A program made the position numbers and the translations under genes. A DNA stretch of 64,000 nt. Origin: Marisa cornuarietis. Lineage: Eukaryota; Mollusca; Gastropoda; Architaenioglossa; Ampullariidae. Below the pieces are notes generated by a model, which saw only the letters and a program-made list of their open reading frames with translations, was not told where the DNA came from and ran no database searches. Position 1 is the first letter of the stretch, and each line of letters begins with the position of its first letter. Positions 63,301-64,000 of the stretch are shown in pieces. The stretch lies in assembly GCA_004794655.1 (NCBI GenBank), contig SMMW01000650.1:930001-994000 (forward strand), in the 5' to 3' direction.

Positions 63301-64000
63301 TCGCATATTTTACAAGATGCCAGATGGTAAACTGACAGAGAAAAGTCCTCATGATGTTGGAAGTGGGACAGGGGCTAAAGCAGGAGCCAGCCTTCTGGCC
63401 AGCTTATACACACAGACAAAGGCAGTCAATTCCATTATTCAGCAGCAAGCACTGAAGAAAGGGCAGATCACTCAGGTAGTTCCTGCTGCCCCACACAATA
63501 AAATCTTTGCACGTAAAGCAAGCATTCTGTCATCAGGGCCGGGTGCCAATAGCAAAGCACCAAAACCACCAGTAGAGGTCATCGTTTATCCTCGTGCGAA
63601 AGTTATCTCCACAGGCAGGGCATGCAAAGCTGGTGACAGTAAAGATGATGCTGCCAAGGTACCATCATCAGGGAAAGATGACTCCGAGAAAGATGTGGAG
63701 GAGGGAATAAAAAGACCAGACAGGTCAGAGTCGTCGTCGCCAAAAAGCTCCGACAAAGAATCGTCTTCGGAGGCTTCTAGCAGCTCGTTGCTGGACACTT
63801 CACTTCCAAACGGTGTTGCTACAAAGAAAGCAAGCACTACTGTTGGTGTTGAGGCAGGTGTCTCCACTAGTACAGGAACAAGTCAGTCAAGCAGGGTCAC
63901 TGTGGGCACATCTGGCATCATGAACACCCTGGCAAGTTGCATTGAGAGTACTAAGCCAACAGGCAACATCTACATTGTTCACAAGCCAGAGACGAAGCCT
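36321..64000 (+). CDS. RAD54L2: ARIP4/RAD54L2-type SNF2 helicase, 3' end beyond the window
   Basis: Nuclear SNF2-family ATPase; the vertebrate orthologue is an androgen-receptor cofactor and chromatin remodeller. Coding exons: 36321-37150, 39180-39412, 40013-40102, 40532-40785, 43264-43380, 43749-45222, 45588-45773, 46113-46227, 46555-46782, 47192-47366, 48207-48530, 49819-49937, 50253-50356, 50634-50733, 51026-51231, 51393-51466, 51597-51698, 51939-52099, 52383-52516, 52729-52980, 63264-64000 (open). All junctions keep phase: at least 2005 aa against 1467 in human. Visible: acidic tract (about 75-135), Lys-rich NLS region (about 220-270), SIM-like [12 protein letters not shown], Walker A SMGLGKT (500-506), DEGH box (1078-1081), LTGYPLQNN, motif [11 protein letters not shown], motif [13 protein letters not shown] (1478-1488). 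Exon 6 adds a roughly 430-aa Gly/Met-rich insert inside the first RecA lobe. The start ATG has A at -3 and G at +4. Confidence 0.95.
39687..39932. mobile_element. TTAA-flanked MITE (piggyBac-like)
   Basis: The termini are inverted repeats, TTAATCCTCTTGGTTC and (reverse strand) TTAACCCTCTTGGTTC, each outermost on a TTAA. TTAA duplication with a CCCT-type terminus suggests mobilisation by a piggyBac-like transposase. Near the right end is a perfect 14-bp palindrome, gccacgatcgtggc. 246 bp, no ORF, in helicase intron 2. Confidence 0.75.
40774..41054 (+). repeat. 45-bp minisatellite copying a 5' splice site six times
   Basis: Six tandem units of exactly 45 bp begin in the last bases of helicase exon 4 and run into intron 4. 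Each carries a CAG/GT-like junction: at 40785/40786 (the true donor), then at 40830, 40875, 40920, 40965 and 41010. Units differ by only a few bases. Reading through the first donor meets an in-frame TAA at about 40819-40821 ([11 protein letters not shown] then stop), so use of any later copy would truncate the protein ahead of the ATPase domain. Confidence 0.9.
41157..42704 (+). mobile_element. Decayed hAT-like DNA transposon
   Basis: The ends CAGAGGTAATTCTAG and (reverse strand) CAGAGATAATTCTAG are inverted repeats with one mismatch. The 6-bp direct repeat caagca abuts both ends (41151-41156 and 42705-42710). Broken plus-strand frames give a KIAA1586/ZMYM-like zinc-finger start ([18 protein letters not shown] near 41585, then NKNNAFTT) and, near 42280, a dimerisation-domain-like stretch ([14 protein letters not shown] with one frame change). 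Many stops; dead. Most hAT elements duplicate 8 bp, though I recall subgroups with shorter duplications. It lies in helicase intron 4. Confidence 0.75.
44033..44650 (+). repeat. 24-bp coding minisatellite (8-residue Gly/Met repeat)
   Basis: Inside helicase exon 6 the frame is a run of roughly 25 imperfect 8-residue units with consensus GPGMGxMG, where x is mainly H, Q, S or W. The underlying DNA unit is 24 bp (for example ggcatgggacacatgggagg plus four bases). Substitutions differ between units while Met and Gly positions stay, so it looks old and possibly selected. Stop codons are absent from several other frames, creating spurious antisense ORFs. Confidence 0.92.
45375..45400. repeat. (GT)n(AT)n microsatellite
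   Basis: A short GT run passes into about ten AT dinucleotides in helicase intron 6. Similar short GT/AT runs lie at about 52606-52621 and 52647-52671 in intron 19. Confidence 0.85.
46850..47010 (-). mobile_element. tRNA-derived SINE, family A, copy 3 (diverged)
   Basis: In reverse orientation it keeps the family words tgttctttctctgc and cctgtttacagggccagc, and a degraded B-box region. It is the most diverged copy, with a damaged A-box (cagtgtgcatggttaag). It lies in helicase intron 9, 70 bases downstream of exon 9. Confidence 0.65.
47472..47941 (+). mobile_element. hAT MITE, copy 1, with perfect 8-bp duplication
   Basis: The left end caggggtaggcaaag and right end tttgcccacccttg are imperfect inverted repeats of the common hAT terminus CAGGGGTGGGCAAA. 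The 8-bp direct repeat atctagtg lies at 47464-47471 and 47942-47949. The body has no ORF and is shared, in inverted orientation, with the copy at 57792-58243. It lies in helicase intron 10. Confidence 0.88.
51505..51533. repeat. (GC)n(CA)n microsatellite
   Basis: A GCGCGC run followed by about nine CA dinucleotides in helicase intron 16, roughly 40 bases after the donor of exon 16. Confidence 0.9.
53541..56481 (-). mobile_element. 5'-truncated I-group LINE with 12-bp target duplication
   Basis: The perfect direct repeat acgaaggttctg at 53529-53540 and 56482-56493 brackets the element. At the low-coordinate end lies a CAA-rich 3' tail (ttgttgttgtgttgttg on the plus strand); at the high end the element starts abruptly inside the region between endonuclease and RT. 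It is in helicase intron 20, antisense to the gene. The open frame and intact duplication point to a recent insertion. Confidence 0.92.
53566..56481 (-). CDS. LINE ORF2 fragment: reverse transcriptase plus RNase H, open throughout
   Basis: The frame is open from the truncation point to the stop at 53566, about 971 codons, although its first ATG is at 56157. It lacks the N-terminal endonuclease, so it could not mobilise itself as it stands. RT motifs run from [21 protein letters not shown] through [13 protein letters not shown] and [13 protein letters not shown] to the catalytic box YADDLVLW. RNase H follows with all four acidic residues in context: [29 protein letters not shown] and [21 protein letters not shown] Cys/His motif ([19 protein letters not shown]) closes it. 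RT followed by RNase H is typical of the I superfamily (I, Nimb, Ingi and others); I cannot name the clade more closely. Confidence 0.9.
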   Translation of the reverse strand, partial: AADQNINRAIDAFNKAIIKAASETIPRGARQNYRPYWTEELQELEDEVSKTRKKVENDPTIENNIALKESSAKYRKAYNEATRKSWREKTEKLNLDREGNKLWKLVRAMNDEDTRSAPIVIQQEQDILTGRKAANAFIDNYEEVSSITVPEEKKQQVHEERREFRQRKHQEDYMNKLFNMKEFEEAVRTLSQKKSPGPDKVTNEMLQHLGPRAKTKLLDLFNNSWNSGHVPQIWREADMVPVHKKGKDRAKVDSYRPISLTSCVGKLMERLINSRLSWHLEKNNIFIPEQAGFRQHRSTEDQVTYIAQKIEDGFQDKKHTLTVWIDMEKAFDKVWKDGLRLKLQKCGISGCMYQWISQYLTNRKARVHVGGTYSRKKTLREGVPQGGVLSPTLFLVFINDIIKDLPRNVQGAIYADDLVLWCTEEHLTTANYRLQETLNVLQDWTKRWLVKINPKKTTYTIFSLSTREQKATLKFDGQILPLEDNPTYLGVTFDKRLTWKPQTKKVEARAKERLALMKKLAGTNWGADDKILKKLYTGRVRPVLEYGMTAWGTAAKSNFEKISKVQNQATRLITGAMKSTPIQELETITGLEPLEDRRDTKILVQAAKFKRLPNHPMRIRLAQPTKGRLKRGSFIHQTRILERKHQDILEQDPREIPLYRTNPAWNESAFPLIHCNIHGVGKKDSQDDTAKKSCTLEYIHSNFPQDQWTHVYTDGSAEQAVKKGGAGIFIRYPGGKEDRLSLTTGLYSTNFKAEVVAIQTGATHIENSPDTSNKIVFFTDALSVLQALQTARDKELNALTTALSSLCRNHTVVLQWIPSHCGVFGNEAADTLAKEGSTKEQQDKSTTFNEVKTIIKAKQHNKWLQQHPRFNQNDPYYLLTRAEQVIIFRLRTGHNRLNHHLYTKLRIGQTDRCPCQTDSQTTKHLLQECPIHEDLRHRIWTDETPISRKLHGSLEDLRRTASFVQEAGVSI
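57300..57470 (+). mobile_element. tRNA-derived SINE, family A, copy 4, with 10-bp duplication
   Basis: It is flanked by catgtaggca at 57290-57299 and 57471-57480. It carries the A-box stretch gtgcaatggttagcacc, the B-box stretch cctgggttcagctctc, and the family body (tgttcttttgctg, ccttgatatgg). The head is shortened relative to the copy at 28681. It lies in helicase intron 20, just left of the nested element complex. Confidence 0.85.
57792..58243 (-). mobile_element. hAT MITE, copy 2, inverted relative to copy 1
   Basis: It starts caggggtgggcaaagtacgg and ends with a degraded ctttgcacgctgg. Its reverse complement aligns along its length with 47472-47941 (shared words such as gcgttcactta, acacaataaattcg in inverse, and tgacatgtctaatg). 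Flanks ctctacac (57784-57791) and gtctacac (58243-58250) agree at seven of eight bases. It is inserted in the hAT-like element at 57523-61924. Confidence 0.85.
58362..61325 (+). pseudogene. RTE-like LINE, 5'-truncated, frameshifted, interrupted by a SINE
   Basis: The perfect 13-bp repeat tgtcccgaaaaca flanks it (58349-58361 and 61326-61338), and the 3' tail is a (GATT)n run. Frames: endonuclease remainder 58362-58890 ([22 protein letters not shown]), then after a frameshift RT 58817-60230 ([32 protein letters not shown]), then 60500-60980 and 60945-61316 ([17 protein letters not shown]). After the SINE the frame goes straight from IKWTMT to LEKTNAF, so the FADD catalytic box expected there is deleted. 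Another frameshift lies near 60965. Dead. Confidence 0.88.
60230..60500 (+). mobile_element. tRNA-derived SINE, family B, inside the RTE LINE
   Basis: The 11-bp repeat actggatcatg flanks it at 60219-60229 and 60501-60511. The head atggccgagtggttagagcg and the box ggttcaattcccg are near-perfect A and B boxes of a Leu/Ser-like tRNA. A roughly 200-bp unrelated body and a T-rich end (accttttttt) follow. It is unlike the four family A SINEs of this window. Confidence 0.9.
61925..63263. other. Last part of helicase intron 20
   Basis: No coding exon or clear repeat family is visible between the nested complex and exon 21. There are short CA, TA and GT runs (for example at 62352-62392 and 63043-63056). 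The acceptor of exon 21 is a good one (gttttattttag) ending at 63263. Confidence 0.55.

Overview
The window looks like a piece of an invertebrate animal nuclear genome, most likely a mollusc or another lophotrochozoan. It is AT-rich, its genes are cut into many short exons by GT-AG introns, and it is full of decayed LINEs, SINEs and MITEs. The species call is inference; I recognise the genes through their vertebrate orthologues.

Three conserved genes fill it. Bases 5347-12660 (minus) hold a complete 9-exon GMPPB, mannose-1-phosphate guanylyltransferase beta, 360 aa, the same length as the human protein. Bases 16413-33830 (minus) hold a complete 28-exon IFT122, a subunit of the ciliary retrograde IFT-A complex, 1186 aa. 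From 36321 to the right edge (plus) runs an ARIP4/RAD54L2-type SNF2 helicase: 21 coding exons, at least 2005 residues, with its 3' end outside the window. I derived exon limits from splice sites and reading phase, and every junction keeps frame. IFT122 and the helicase are head to head. GMPPB, IFT122 and RAD54L2 all lie on human chromosome 3, so this trio may be an ancient linkage.

The left 2.8 kb is a pile of decayed CR1-like LINE pieces with an RTE-like fragment inserted (13-bp target duplication). Introns and spacers carry many repeats. They include a foldback MITE in GMPPB, a PIF/Harbinger-like MITE and a mariner remnant in IFT122, and a TTAA-flanked MITE, a 45-bp minisatellite, a decayed hAT-like element and two inverted copies of a hAT MITE in the helicase gene. 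Four copies of one tRNA-derived SINE are spread over the window. Helicase intron 20 (10.3 kb) holds a 2.9-kb 5'-truncated LINE with an open RT-RNase H frame, and a three-level nest in which a SINE sits in an RTE LINE, which sits in a hAT-like element that also took up a MITE.

The most unusual signals are (1) a roughly 430-residue insert in the helicase ATPase core, much of it an 8-residue Gly/Met repeat coded by a 24-bp minisatellite; (2) two predicted U12-type introns in IFT122, one with a GC instead of GT start, plus a U2-type GC-AG intron; and (3) a minisatellite that copies a 5' splice site six times. I see no prokaryotic-type system, CRISPR array or operon.
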